DNA from: REEB95 sp035632055
Lineage (GTDB): Bacteria > Pseudomonadota > Alphaproteobacteria > ATCC43930 > CGMCC-115725
Direction of reading: 5' to 3'
DNA length: 64,000 bases
Assembly: GCA_035632055.1 (NCBI GenBank)
Contig: DASQHO010000005.1
Coordinates: 1-64,000, forward strand
In this document: positions 33,130-41,693 of the stretch, piece by piece
Position numbering within the stretch: the stretch's first letter is position 1
Layout: every line of letters begins with the position of its first letter
The notes under the pieces: model-generated
What the model saw: the letters and a program-made list of their open reading frames with translations, nothing else
Database searches by the model: none
Told to the model about the DNA's origin: nothing
Translations under genes and position numbers: made by a program

Positions 33130-34877
33130 CCGACCGGCACGTCCGCCAGCGACGTGACGCGCGCGGTCAGCACAGCTGAACGCTTGTCCCGGAGGGCAGC
33201 GAAGCACCGGTCGATCGCCGGCCCCAGTTCGGCTGGCTCGGCGACATATTCGCCGTGCGCGCCAAATGCGTGTGCCACCTCGTCGAAGCGTCGGCGCTCG
33301 TCCGGCTTGCCGCTCGACAGCCGCGCCTGGAACTTGCCGCTCTCGTCGGCGACGCCCTTGGGATAGACCCGCTGCACCGAGGCCTTCACCGCCTGCCATC
33401 CGCGATTGTCGAGCACGATGGTGAAGATCGGCAGGCCGAATTGCTGCGACACGGCATAAACCGAATCCGGACTCATGAAATGGAACGAGCCATCGCCGAC
33501 GACCTGGATGACGCGCCGGTCAGGCCGCGCCAACTTGATGCCGAGCGCCATGCCGCCGCTGCCGCCAAGGCCTCCGCCGGAATGCGCGAAGTAGGTCAGC
33601 GGCTTGGTGCGCGGCATCTGGCTGAGCGTTGGGCCGGTATTACGCACCGCCTCGTTGACCACAATGTCGTCTGGCATCAGGCGCTGGTTGAGCGTCGCGG
33701 CAACGTATTCGACCGTCATCGCATCGCGGCCGCCCGTTTTCGCGGCCGCCGCGGCCAGGCGCTTGGCGCGAGTCTCACGCGCCGGCGCCCAGCCGGCGAT
33801 GCGCGCCTTGACCTTCTGGCGATAGCGATCGTCGGCGCGGCGCCGCACCACCTCCAGCACCTGGCGCAGGACGATCGCCGCGTCGGCTTGATAGCGGCGG
33901 TCGGTGGCGAATCCCCAGACCGGAATATTCTCCTTCAGCGGATCGACGTCGATCTGGACCCAGCGCATCGTCTTGGCGCGCGGATGATCCAGCGGAATAA
34001 ATGGCACGTCGGTATCGAGCAGCAGGCCAAGATCGGCGTCCTTGATTCCGTCGCCGACGTTGAATCCTGCAAAGCATGGCGAGTCATGTGGAATGTTGAG
34101 CGTCACCGGAAAGCTTTCGAAGATGCGGATGCCGCATTCGCGCGCGAGTTCGTCGAGCACCGCGACACCTTCGGCTTTGCGGCCGATATAGGTCGTGGCC
34201 GCGATCGGGTTGTCAGCCGCCATGAGCTCGGCGGCGATGGCCTCGGCCTCCTCGGGCGCGACGCCGCCGGCCTTGATCGGGCCGTATTTGGATTCGGGAA
34301 AGCTCCCCACTTTGTCATCGTCGACGTCGGCGGCGAGGATCTCGCGCGGCAGTGTCAGGTAAACGGGACCGCGCGGGTCGCTCTGCATCATGGTGTGCGC
34401 GCGGCGCAGCACCTCGTTGATGACCAGGCCCGACGGAAGCATGTACTCCCATTTGACATAGGGCCGGACGATGCTGGCCATATCGTACGGGTCCTGGACG
34501 AAATGGACGTAGGTATCGCGCGAGCCGGTCAACTCGCCGTGAATGGTGAAGGGCGCGCGTCCGGCCATGACCAGAACAGGCAAGCGGGTGCGGGCGAGGT
34601 TGTGTAGCGCCATCGCGGCGTTGGCGGTGCCGGCGTCGACATGCACGAGGACGGCCTGGCCCTTGCCGGTAGCGAGCGCATAGCCGCCCGCCATGTGTAC
34701 CGCGACGTTCTCGTGCGGACACAGGATCACTTCGGGCGGCCGGCGGTTGGTCTTCTCCCAGCGCGCCAGCTCCTCGATGATCGGCGCGTGATCGGTGCCG
34801 AGATTGGCGAACACGTAATGGACCCCGAGATCGACCAATCCCTGCAGCAGGTGATGGGCGGCGCTATGCGTGGTCAT
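33126..34877 (-). CDS. Thiamine diphosphate-dependent enzyme (acetolactate synthase/benzoylformate decarboxylase superfamily)
   Basis: 583 aa from ATG 34877 (AAAGG upstream; earlier in-frame starts give an implausible Arg-rich N-terminus). The N-terminal Pyr domain has the catalytic Glu E56 in CPHENVAVHMAGGYA; the C-terminal ThDP-binding motif is GDGSFHFMSPDS ... NRGW. The central domain is degenerate for FAD binding. The substrate is not apparent: no BCAA small subunit is nearby and the gene sits between an amidase and an SsuA-like binding protein. Candidate reactions are 2-oxoacid decarboxylation or C-C lyase chemistry. Confidence 0.87.
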   Translation of the reverse strand: MTTHSAAHHLLQGLVDLGVHYVFANLGTDHAPIIEELARWEKTNRRPPEVILCPHENVAVHMAGGYALATGKGQAVLVHVDAGTANAAMALHNLARTRLPVLVMAGRAPFTIHGELTGSRDTYVHFVQDPYDMASIVRPYVKWEYMLPSGLVINEVLRRAHTMMQSDPRGPVYLTLPREILAADVDDDKVGSFPESKYGPIKAGGVAPEEAEAIAAELMAADNPIAATTYIGRKAEGVAVLDELARECGIRIFESFPVTLNIPHDSPCFAGFNVGDGIKDADLGLLLDTDVPFIPLDHPRAKTMRWVQIDVDPLKENIPVWGFATDRRYQADAAIVLRQVLEVVRRRADDRYRQKVKARIAGWAPARETRAKRLAAAAAKTGGRDAMTVEYVAATLNQRLMPDDIVVNEAVRNTGPTLSQMPRTKPLTYFAHSGGGLGGSGGMALGIKLARPDRRVIQVVGDGSFHFMSPDSVYAVSQQFGLPIFTIVLDNRGWQAVKASVQRVYPKGVADESGKFQARLSSGKPDERRRFDEVAHAFGAHGEYVAEPAELGPAIDRCFAALRDKRSAVLTARVTSLADVPVG

Positions 34878-34923
34878 GCGAACCTTTCTGCGGTGATCAG
34901 CGATCCGAAACGTGGATCGCGGC

Positions 34924-35931
34924 CTATTTGAGCCGCGCCGCTGCTTCCTTGACGAGGCTGAGATCGAGGTATTTCGACGCATCGAGCCGGGTTTTGATGA
35001 AACCTAGCTCTTGTGCGGTGTTGAGATTGCGCTGCAATGCGGTGACATTCGGCAGCCCGTCGGGGTTTCGGTATTGGTCCTTGTGGGTCAGCAGCCAGCC
35101 GGTGAAGAGCGCCGGCGGCCGCTTGGTGAACGCGGCGACGATTTTGACCGCCTGGTCGTGATTCTTGGGGTCGAGATACCAGTGCAGCGCACGCAGGCTG
35201 TCTTCAAGGAAATCGACCAGCGCCGCACGATGCGCCTTGATAAAGCTCGCACGCGCTGTCCACAACGCGAACTGCGTCTCGCCGACGGCGTCCTTTTCGG
35301 TGAACAGGGTTTTGGTCTTTTCGATGAGTTCAGGGTCATTGGCGCTTAGCACGGTTGCCGTGATCAACGAGACCTTGTTCTCGAGCAGCGCTGCCTTCAT
35401 GTTGGGGAAGGCGATCTCGACGACGCTGTAGTCGCGTTTATCCTCGAGTCCGTGCTTCTTAAGCATGGCGCGCATGGCGATGTCGACGCCGCTGCCGATG
35501 GCGTTGGTGGCGACCACCTTGCCTTTGAGGTCCTCGATCTTGTCGATGCCGCTCGACTTGAGAACAACGTAGGGCTCGGTGAAATAGCCCGGAACGCCGT
35601 CCTCGAAATCGTCGAATATGACGCGCAAATCGTCGATGCCGGCGTTCTCGATCGTCGTGCCGAAGGTCGGATAGGTGAAGGGCGCGATGTCGAGTTGACC
35701 CGAAGCGATCGCCGTAATCATCGCCGGCGTGCCTTGGAAGTGCACCGGCTCGAACGTGTAACTTTTGTCCAGATGCAATGCGATGCCGGGCGGCGCCAGC
35801 AGCACCGGGGTCAGTTCGGGCGGACAGGCCACCCAGCCGACGCGCAGCGGCAGCGGATCGGCCTGCGCCGTCGTCAACCCGAAAACTAATGCGAGCGCCG
35901 CGACGAACGCGGAAACGAGGTGTTTGCGCAT
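34924..35931 (-). CDS. ABC transporter substrate-binding protein (SsuA/NMT1 family), paralogue
   Basis: 335 aa, GGGGAGGAG before the ATG, signal peptide ending AQAD. Paralogue of the protein at 30733; the alignable blocks include IEDLKGKVVATNAIGSGVD, AIAFPNMKAALL and LDPKNHDQAVKIVAAFTKRPPALF. It precedes the ThDP enzyme by 46 bases in the same orientation, so likely heads an operon of binding protein, ThDP enzyme and amidase. No partner permease is seen. Confidence 0.9.
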   Translation of the reverse strand: MRKHLVSAFVAALALVFGLTTAQADPLPLRVGWVACPPELTPVLLAPPGIALHLDKSYTFEPVHFQGTPAMITAIASGQLDIAPFTYPTFGTTIENAGIDDLRVIFDDFEDGVPGYFTEPYVVLKSSGIDKIEDLKGKVVATNAIGSGVDIAMRAMLKKHGLEDKRDYSVVEIAFPNMKAALLENKVSLITATVLSANDPELIEKTKTLFTEKDAVGETQFALWTARASFIKAHRAALVDFLEDSLRALHWYLDPKNHDQAVKIVAAFTKRPPALFTGWLLTHKDQYRNPDGLPNVTALQRNLNTAQELGFIKTRLDASKYLDLSLVKEAAARLK

Positions 35932-36034
35932 GGCTCCTCCCCGGTGGCGGCCGCGTCTCTGCCGCGCGGTTCGCTGCGTTGCAGACTCAAACCCGAACAG
36001 GTTCAGGTTTCAAGCACCGTATGTCCCCTTGCCG

Positions 36035-37207
36035 TCAGGCGCGGGCCGTTTCGCGCGCGCCGGCGGGCAGACGGTCACGCAGAGCCGGCATCACCTCGCG
36101 CGCAAAGATTTCGGTGTTTTTACGCGTCAGGTCGGCCGGCAAAGTGCCGAAATGTAGGTTCGGCAGCAGCAGGTTGAAGCCGGCGCGATCCTGATATTCG
36201 GTCAGCCGGCGCCGCACGGTTTCTGGACTTCCGCAGATGAACTGACCCTGCTCGATCAGCTCCTCCATCGTACGTTTGCGGCCGAGGCTGGACTTCGCCG
36301 CGGCCACGCCCTTCATCGACGATAGCGACAAATAGCCCGGTGGCAGCAGCATTTCCATCGGCATGCGCAGGAACTTGTTGACGAAGAACTCGATGTGCGG
36401 CTTCGCCTCTTTCAATGCCTGCTCGTCGGTCTTGGCGACGTATGTCGTGATCGACCAGCCCAACTGATTGGGTGATGCCTCGTAGCCCGACTTGCGCGCC
36501 TCCTCGCGGTACATGTCCATATAGCGGAAAAGTGCGGTCACGGGGCTGAATGTCTGAAGATAGACGTAACGGCGCTCCTTCGCCGACGCCCAGCGAATGG
36601 TTTCGCTCGAGCCCTGCGACGGAATCCATACTGGTGGGTGCGGCTGCTGATACGGCCGCGGCCAGACATTGACGTAATCGAAATGGTAGTACTTGCCCTC
36701 GAACGGAAACGGTCCCGGCTGCGTCCAGGCACGCAGGATCAGGTCATGCGCCTCGTGGAAGCGGTCGTGGCTCTCGGTCGGATTGACGCCGCTCGCATGA
36801 TATTCGACGCCGATGCCGCGCACGAAACCGGCGACGAGCCGGCCGCGTGTGATGTTGTCGAGGATCGCGTATTCCTCGGCGACAGTCAGTGGATTATTGA
36901 GCAGCGGCAGGGCGCGGCCGAGCACCGCGATCTTGACGGTCTTGGTGCGGCGCGACAGCGCGCCGGCGAGTACGCCCGGCGTCGGCATCAGACCATAAGC
37001 AGTCTGATGATGCTCGTTGACGCACACGCCATCGAATCCGAGCTCGTCGGCATACTCGATCTCGTCGAGATAGCGGTTGTAGAGATCGGCACCTTTCTGG
37101 GGGTCGTAATTGCTGTTGGGATAAAGCAACCAATCGGTTGCGTACGTCTTGTCGTAATCGGGATCGAGATAGGCGTACGGCATCAAATGGAAGAAGAAGA
37201 ATTTCAT
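36035..37207 (-). CDS. Luciferase-like (LLM class) flavin-dependent oxidoreductase
   Basis: 390 aa. The ATG at 37207 overlaps the hydrolase stop (ATGA) and has GGGAG upstream; the frame to 37285 is a shadow. Seen: bacterial-luciferase barrel with VCVNEHHQTAYGLMPTPGVLAGALSRRTKTVKIAVLG and GRLVAGFVRGIGVEYHASGV. Uses reduced FMN from a separate reductase to monooxygenate its substrate. Co-transcribed with an alpha/beta hydrolase. Relatives attack sulfonates, nitriloacetate, pyrimidine rings (RutA) and many unknown compounds, so the substrate cannot be named. Confidence 0.9.
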   Translation of the reverse strand: MKFFFFHLMPYAYLDPDYDKTYATDWLLYPNSNYDPQKGADLYNRYLDEIEYADELGFDGVCVNEHHQTAYGLMPTPGVLAGALSRRTKTVKIAVLGRALPLLNNPLTVAEEYAILDNITRGRLVAGFVRGIGVEYHASGVNPTESHDRFHEAHDLILRAWTQPGPFPFEGKYYHFDYVNVWPRPYQQPHPPVWIPSQGSSETIRWASAKERRYVYLQTFSPVTALFRYMDMYREEARKSGYEASPNQLGWSITTYVAKTDEQALKEAKPHIEFFVNKFLRMPMEMLLPPGYLSLSSMKGVAAAKSSLGRKRTMEELIEQGQFICGSPETVRRRLTEYQDRAGFNLLLPNLHFGTLPADLTRKNTEIFAREVMPALRDRLPAGARETARA

Positions 37208-37989
37208 CGGCCGCTCCCTGCGATGAAGCGTGTCACCCGTTCGACGAAGAATTCCTTCTTCTCCAGTTGTGGGAGATGGCCGCAATCGGGAACAATCTCG
37301 ATTTCGGCCTGCGGCAACCGTTCAGCGAAACCTTGGGCGAGCGCCACCGGCAAGACCTGGTCGTCGCGGCCCCAGACGATGAGTGTCGGCAGCGTGACGC
37401 GCTTCAGCCATTTCATCAACAGCGGATCGTAGAAGCGCGGATGCCAGGCGAGGCGTGCGACCGTGTATATATTTTTCATTCGGACGTCGTCGCCGGCGGG
37501 ATCGACCGCGCGCTTGGCCGCTTCATCGGCCATCGCCCTGTCATGGAACAGCCGTCGCGCTAATTCCTCGGCCGACCACATGAACGGGTCCGGCTTGCGC
37601 ACGCCGGAGACGTGAATGCCAGCCGGCCCGATCAGCGTCAGTGTCTTGAGGCGCGAGGCGTCGAGCATGGCCATTTCGGCGGCAATCCAGCCGCCAAGCG
37701 AACCGCCCATGAGGTGCACGTCCGTGAGGTTTTCAGCGGCAAGGAATTCGAGATAGAACAGCGCCACGTCGTGAATGCCGTCGAGCCATTCGGGCATGTC
37801 TGAGCGGCCGAAGCCCGGATGTTCGGGTACGATGACGTTGAATTTCTGCGCCAAATCCTCCATCCACGGCAGCCACAAGCCACCGCCGCCCGCGCCGTGC
37901 AGGTAGACCAGCGGCGCACCGTTGCCGCCGCGGATCACATGGATGCTGCAACCGTGCAGCGTCACTTTGGTTTCGGTGTGCCCCACCAT
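37204..37989 (-). CDS. Alpha/beta hydrolase (meta-cleavage hydrolase-like)
   Basis: 261 aa. Oxyanion HGAGGGG at 31-37, nucleophile elbow GGSLGG with S97, acid in VWGRDDQVLP (near 213) and catalytic His in PDCGHLPQLEKK. The overall pattern resembles C-C bond hydrolases of aromatic meta-pathways (BphD/MhpC group), but the same fold serves many esters. Upstream of and overlapping the LLM oxidoreductase gene, so the two products probably act in sequence. Confidence 0.88.
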   Translation of the reverse strand: MVGHTETKVTLHGCSIHVIRGGNGAPLVYLHGAGGGGLWLPWMEDLAQKFNVIVPEHPGFGRSDMPEWLDGIHDVALFYLEFLAAENLTDVHLMGGSLGGWIAAEMAMLDASRLKTLTLIGPAGIHVSGVRKPDPFMWSAEELARRLFHDRAMADEAAKRAVDPAGDDVRMKNIYTVARLAWHPRFYDPLLMKWLKRVTLPTLIVWGRDDQVLPVALAQGFAERLPQAEIEIVPDCGHLPQLEKKEFFVERVTRFIAGSGR

Positions 37990-38151
37990 GAGTTCTGCCG
38001 TCCGCGGGCGGTTAGTGCGGGCGTCATGTCAATGGATGGTGGGGTCGCTGTCAATGCACGGCCGCACCCCGACCGGGGGCGGCGTGGGCAAGGTGGGCGG
38101 GAACCATTGGCCGTAGCCGCCGTTGTGGCGGAACACCCAAGGAGGCGTCGC

Positions 38152-38325
38152 ATGTTGCGATGGGCGCTGTTCTTTCTCGTCATTTCGGTCGTTGCCGGTA
38201 TCTTCGGCTTTACCGGGATATCGGCCGCGGCGGCCGGATTCGCGAAGGTTCTGTTCTTGATTTTCGTCGCGATTTTCTTGGCGCTGCTGGTTCTCGGGCT
38301 GGTGGCCGGCAGCGCGCTGTTCTAG
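38152..38325 (+). CDS. DUF1328 / YtjA-family small membrane protein
   Basis: 57 aa with AAGGAGG upstream of the ATG. Two hydrophobic helices: LRWALFFLVISVVAGIFGFTGIS and FAKVLFLIFVAIFLALLVLGL, with the family's Gly-Phe-Gly-x-GI turn. Widespread and of unknown function in proteobacteria, often near stress or cell-envelope genes. The FAH-family gene follows 71 bases later. Confidence 0.88.
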   Translation: MLRWALFFLVISVVAGIFGFTGISAAAAGFAKVLFLIFVAIFLALLVLGLVAGSALF

Positions 38326-38396
38326 GCGATCGGAAAATTTCGCTGCGCAGCCGGCGATCGGGCGGCTATTTTGCCGCTTGCAACCCCGGGGGCGCC

Positions 38397-39263
38397 ATGA
38401 GGCTCTGTCGCTTCAACGACAATCGGATCGGCATCGTTCGCGGCGGCGCGCTGCACGACGTGACCGCGATCGTCGACGAGTTGCCGGCGCAGCGTTATCC
38501 GCTGACGCTCGGCGATCCCTTGATCGCACGGCTCGACGCGCTGAAGCCGAAGCTCGAGAAGCTCGCCGACCAGGCCAAACCGGTGCCGGTCGCCGCCGTG
38601 CGGCTGCTCAGCCCGGTTGCCAATCCGTCGAAGATTATCGGCACGCCGGTGAATTATCACGCGCACCGACTCGAAGCCGACAAGGACAAGGAGATCGCGG
38701 TTTATTCGCCGTCGACCCGTGCGCGGCCGATTGAGGAGCAGGGCCTGTTCCTCAAGGCGATCAGCGCGCTGGTCGGGCCGTCCGAAGGCGTCGCGGTGCG
38801 CTTTCCCGACCGCCGCACCGACCACGAGGCCGAGCTCGGCCTAGTCATCGGCAGACGTGCGGCCAACGTTCCCGAGGACAAGGCGCTCGAGTATGTCGCC
38901 GGTTACGCCATCGCCCTCGACATGGTGGTGCGCGGTTCCGAGGACCGCAGTTTCCGCAAGTCGATCGATACTTATGCCGTACTCGGTCCGTGGCTGGTGA
39001 CGGCCGACGAGATCCGCGATCCGTCGAAGCTCGCCTTCTCGCTCAAGGTCAACGGCGAGACCCGCCAGGCGTCGAACACAAGTCTGATGGTGATGAGTAT
39101 TCCGCGCCAAATCGCCTGGGCATCGACGTTCTATACGCTGCTGCCAGGCGACATCATCATGACCGGAACATGTGAAGGTGTCGCGCGGGTCGTCCCCGGC
39201 GATACGATGACGCTTGAATTCGAGCGTATCGGCCGCATGGAGGTTCCAGTCCGCGGCGCCTGA
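38397..39263 (+). CDS. Fumarylacetoacetate hydrolase (FAH) family protein
   Basis: 288 aa. Metal-site Glu are in DHEAELGLVIGR and in the EEQGLFLKAISALVGPSEGV region (FLK is the family hallmark); MTGTCEGVARVVPGDTMTLEFERIGRM closes the fold. The family hydrolyses or hydrates products of aromatic ring cleavage (fumarylpyruvate, oxaloacetate-type and HpcE-like substrates). Close to the hydrolase and LLM genes, it could be the last step of the same route, though it lies on the opposite strand. Confidence 0.9.
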   Translation: MRLCRFNDNRIGIVRGGALHDVTAIVDELPAQRYPLTLGDPLIARLDALKPKLEKLADQAKPVPVAAVRLLSPVANPSKIIGTPVNYHAHRLEADKDKEIAVYSPSTRARPIEEQGLFLKAISALVGPSEGVAVRFPDRRTDHEAELGLVIGRRAANVPEDKALEYVAGYAIALDMVVRGSEDRSFRKSIDTYAVLGPWLVTADEIRDPSKLAFSLKVNGETRQASNTSLMVMSIPRQIAWASTFYTLLPGDIIMTGTCEGVARVVPGDTMTLEFERIGRMEVPVRGA

Positions 39264-39266
39264 CGA

Positions 39267-39875
39267 TCAGTCGCTGCGCTGGATCCGTCCGCTATCAGGA
39301 TCGACGGTGACTTCGTGCACGCGCCCATCTCGCGTCACCGTAGCGACGAATCCCGTCCGGGCCGAACGAATAGCGTTGACCTGCACGTAGCCGCGATCGG
39401 TCAGCAGGTTGAGCGCGCGCGTTTCGCGATCGGCCGCCGCGCTTGGCGGCGTGATCCAGCCATTGTCCGGATCGACGGTAACGATATAGGCGCCGCGCGG
39501 ATCGTCGACGGTCGCCTGGTAATCGCGTCCGGTCCAGTGCAAGTCGTGGAATTGCCCATAACCCGCCGCAGCGAGCTCGTTGAGTGCCGCTGTTTCGCGC
39601 TGCTGCTTGGTGATTGCAATGGTGGTGCGGGCCGCTGCCTTGTGCGCCGGCTTGATTGTGACTTTCGGCGGCACGGCTGGACCAGCCGTCGGATTGATCT
39701 GCGAAAGCGAACGCGCGTCCGGCATCGGCGCGCCGACCGGCGGTGCTGCATGCAGCGGCGGCGTAATTGGCGTCGGTGCCGGCTCGACCGGCACGGTAAC
39801 CGCCGACGGATCCGCCATCGCGGCGCCTGCGAGCGCCCAGCTTATGGCGACGACCGCGGCAAGAATCCAATTCAT
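39267..39875 (-). CDS. Secreted PepSY-like protein with Pro-rich linker
   Basis: 202 aa from ATG 39875 (GGAG 7 bases upstream). Signal peptide ends AGAAMADP. A Pro/Ala/Thr-rich segment (about 20-75) contains the phrase QINPTAGPAVPP. Two PepSY-like repeats follow (ETAALNELAAAGYGQFHDLHW ... DPRGAYIVTVDPDNGWI and ETRALNLLTDRGYVQVNAIR ... RVHEVTVDPDSGRI), each a small alpha/beta unit. PepSY modules typically inhibit proteases or sense; function here unknown. Convergent with the FAH gene, 3 bases apart. Confidence 0.72.
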   Translation of the reverse strand: MNWILAAVVAISWALAGAAMADPSAVTVPVEPAPTPITPPLHAAPPVGAPMPDARSLSQINPTAGPAVPPKVTIKPAHKAAARTTIAITKQQRETAALNELAAAGYGQFHDLHWTGRDYQATVDDPRGAYIVTVDPDNGWITPPSAAADRETRALNLLTDRGYVQVNAIRSARTGFVATVTRDGRVHEVTVDPDSGRIQRSD

Positions 39876-40017
39876 CGCGCACTCCGCACTGTGGTGTCCG
39901 GTTCCGCACCGACCATGCAATTTGGCTCAATTGTAAGGTTTTCGATCAGGTGCGGACAAGCTAGCGTGCGATGGGGTGCGGGCCGCAGCGCCCCTGGGGT
40001 GAGCCTGAATTTTGCGT

Positions 40018-40023
40018 TATAAT
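40018..40023 (+). promoter_or_regulatory. Candidate -10 element upstream of the CBS gene
   Basis: TATAAT lies in an interrupted palindrome GCGTTATAATTAACGC (40014-40029), 74 bases before the CBS start. A clear -35 is lacking. A GC-rich hairpin (GAGCGG.../...CGCTC, about 40039-40078) follows in the leader. Confidence 0.35.
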
Positions 40024-40096
40024 TAACGCCATCCGGGGGGAGCGGCTTGCCCGCCGCACCGGTGCGGGCCGCTCCAGCTCAATGTGGAGGCTCTCT

Positions 40097-40531
40097 ATGA
40101 ACGTCGAAGCCATTCTCAAAGCCAAAGGCCGGGACGTCGCGACAATCGCGCCCGATGCGGCGGTATCGGAAGCGGTTCGCCTGCTGCACGGCCGAGGAAT
40201 CGGCGCACTCGTCGTCAGCGCCGACGGCAATCGCCTCGATGGCATCGTCTCGGAGCGTGACCTTGTGCATGCGTTGGCCCAACGCGGCGCCGTGGTGCTT
40301 GATCTGCGGGTTTCCGAATTGATGACGCGCCGCGTCGTCACCTGCACGCCGAACGACACGATCGCGGATTTAATGGCCGAAATGACCCAACGCCGGATCC
40401 GTCACCTGCCGGTCGTCGATCACGGCCGCCTCGTCGGCCTCGTCAGCATCGGCGACCTGGTGAAAAACCGTCTCGAGGAAATGGAATTCGAGACCACGTC
40501 GTTGCGGCAATTTATCGCCGGCGCCGCCTAA
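40097..40531 (+). CDS. Tandem CBS-domain protein
   Basis: 144 aa with TGGAGG upstream. Two CBS domains: residues 5-65 (VATIAPDAAVSEAVRLLHGRGIGALVV; VSERDLVHALAQRG) and 75-135 (VVTCTPNDTIADLMAEMTQRRIRHLPVV; GLVSIGDLV). CBS pairs bind adenosine nucleotides. Stand-alone proteins of this size are common in alphaproteobacteria and are presumed energy sensors. Convergent with the otsB gene, overlapping by 4 bases. Confidence 0.9.
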   Translation: MNVEAILKAKGRDVATIAPDAAVSEAVRLLHGRGIGALVVSADGNRLDGIVSERDLVHALAQRGAVVLDLRVSELMTRRVVTCTPNDTIADLMAEMTQRRIRHLPVVDHGRLVGLVSIGDLVKNRLEEMEFETTSLRQFIAGAA

Positions 40532-41286
40532 CCCGCGGCGAGCGCGTCTTCAAGCCAGCGAATCACAGCGACGACGCTGGTGAGGCGATAGCGTGCGTCG
40601 CTATGGCCGTCACCAACGTGGACCGCAAAACCGCCGAGCCGATTGACCGCGGCAAATCCTTCCTCGTCCGTCCGATCGTCGCCAACAAAGATCGGCCGCC
40701 GCCCGCGGAATTCCGGTTCGGTGAGAAATGCTTGCGCAGCGCTGCCCTTGTTCGCGGCCTGCGGACGAAGCTCGACCACCATCTTGCCGGCCAGCATTGC
40801 CAGATGGTTTTGCGATAGTTGGACCGCCTGCTCCGCGATTTGACGACAGGCGTCGGCGAGTTCCGGCCGGCCGCGATAATGGATGGCGATCGCCAGCCCC
40901 TTGTCTTCGACTGTCGCGCCGGACGTCGCAGTCGCGAACTGACGCACGATGGGTCGGATCAAATCGAGAGCGGCATCGGGCGAAGGGCGTTGAACGACGC
41001 CGGTCGCGCTGCGCCGTTCAAGACCGTGAATGCCGGCGGCCGCGCCTGTGTAGCCGGCAAGAAAATGCACAAGCTCGTCTAGTGGCCGGCCACTGATAAC
41101 GGCGAGCGCGCCGCCCAGCTGCGCGGCGACACGCTGCAACAGATCGGGCAGGCCCGCTGCGATTTCGATGCGTTGCGGCGTCGCGGCGATTTCGACCAGC
41201 GTGCCGTCAAAATCAAGGAACAGCGCATCGCCGCGCGACAGCGTCGGTGGCGGTTGGAACACGGCCCTGTGGCTTGTGGCGGTCAT
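40528..41286 (-). CDS. otsB: Trehalose-6-phosphate phosphatase
   Basis: 252 aa from ATG 41286; alternative starts upstream (41355, with GGAGG nearby) would add about 23 residues. HAD-type motif I LFLDFDGTLVEIA contains the nucleophile Asp; motif II/III elements are ISGRPLD and FVGDDRTDEEGF, with GIHGLERR typical of OtsB. It dephosphorylates trehalose-6-phosphate to trehalose. The OtsA synthase that usually accompanies it is not in this window. Confidence 0.9.
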   Translation of the reverse strand: MTATSHRAVFQPPPTLSRGDALFLDFDGTLVEIAATPQRIEIAAGLPDLLQRVAAQLGGALAVISGRPLDELVHFLAGYTGAAAGIHGLERRSATGVVQRPSPDAALDLIRPIVRQFATATSGATVEDKGLAIAIHYRGRPELADACRQIAEQAVQLSQNHLAMLAGKMVVELRPQAANKGSAAQAFLTEPEFRGRRPIFVGDDRTDEEGFAAVNRLGGFAVHVGDGHSDARYRLTSVVAVIRWLEDALAAG

Positions 41287-41693
41287 TGGTGCGGTCGCGC
41301 CAAGCGCGATAAATGCGATCCGAACCGGCAATTGTGGCGGAATTCGGACGCGCATCGCGACGGCATCCTCCGTGTTGATACCGACCATGAGCGCCGATTC
41401 GGTGTGCGATGTTGAGACACTGCGGACCTTTCTTGCTGCACTGCAGGCTGTAAATCATTGGGCGAATCGCGCCAAGCTGTGCCAAATTTGTGCCCTATTT
41501 GCCGGTTTAGATTTCGTTCGGTCGGCCTACGCGGGCCGTGCGTCGAACGCGCATCGTGGAGCGTCCCCCGCTTGGTGACGCCAGCCGCCAACGACGGAGG
41601 TGGGGAATATAGCGGTCGATCTCGCTTCCAATGTTCGCACGTCGAGCAGGGAACATGTGTGTGTCGGGTCCATTTTGATTGAGGTGACCAGCG
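41287..41693. other. Intergenic region, no assigned gene
   Basis: An ATG at 41390 opens a 62-codon frame to 41578 with Cys- and Trp-containing sequence but no ribosome site or family. Promoters for otsB and for the response regulator presumably lie here. Confidence 0.35.

Noticed and set aside
32200..34607. Long plus-strand open frames (284 and 450 codons) opposite the amidase and ThDP enzyme
   Set aside because: Composition is Arg/Asp/Gly-rich with no family motifs, and both lie antisense to clear enzymes.
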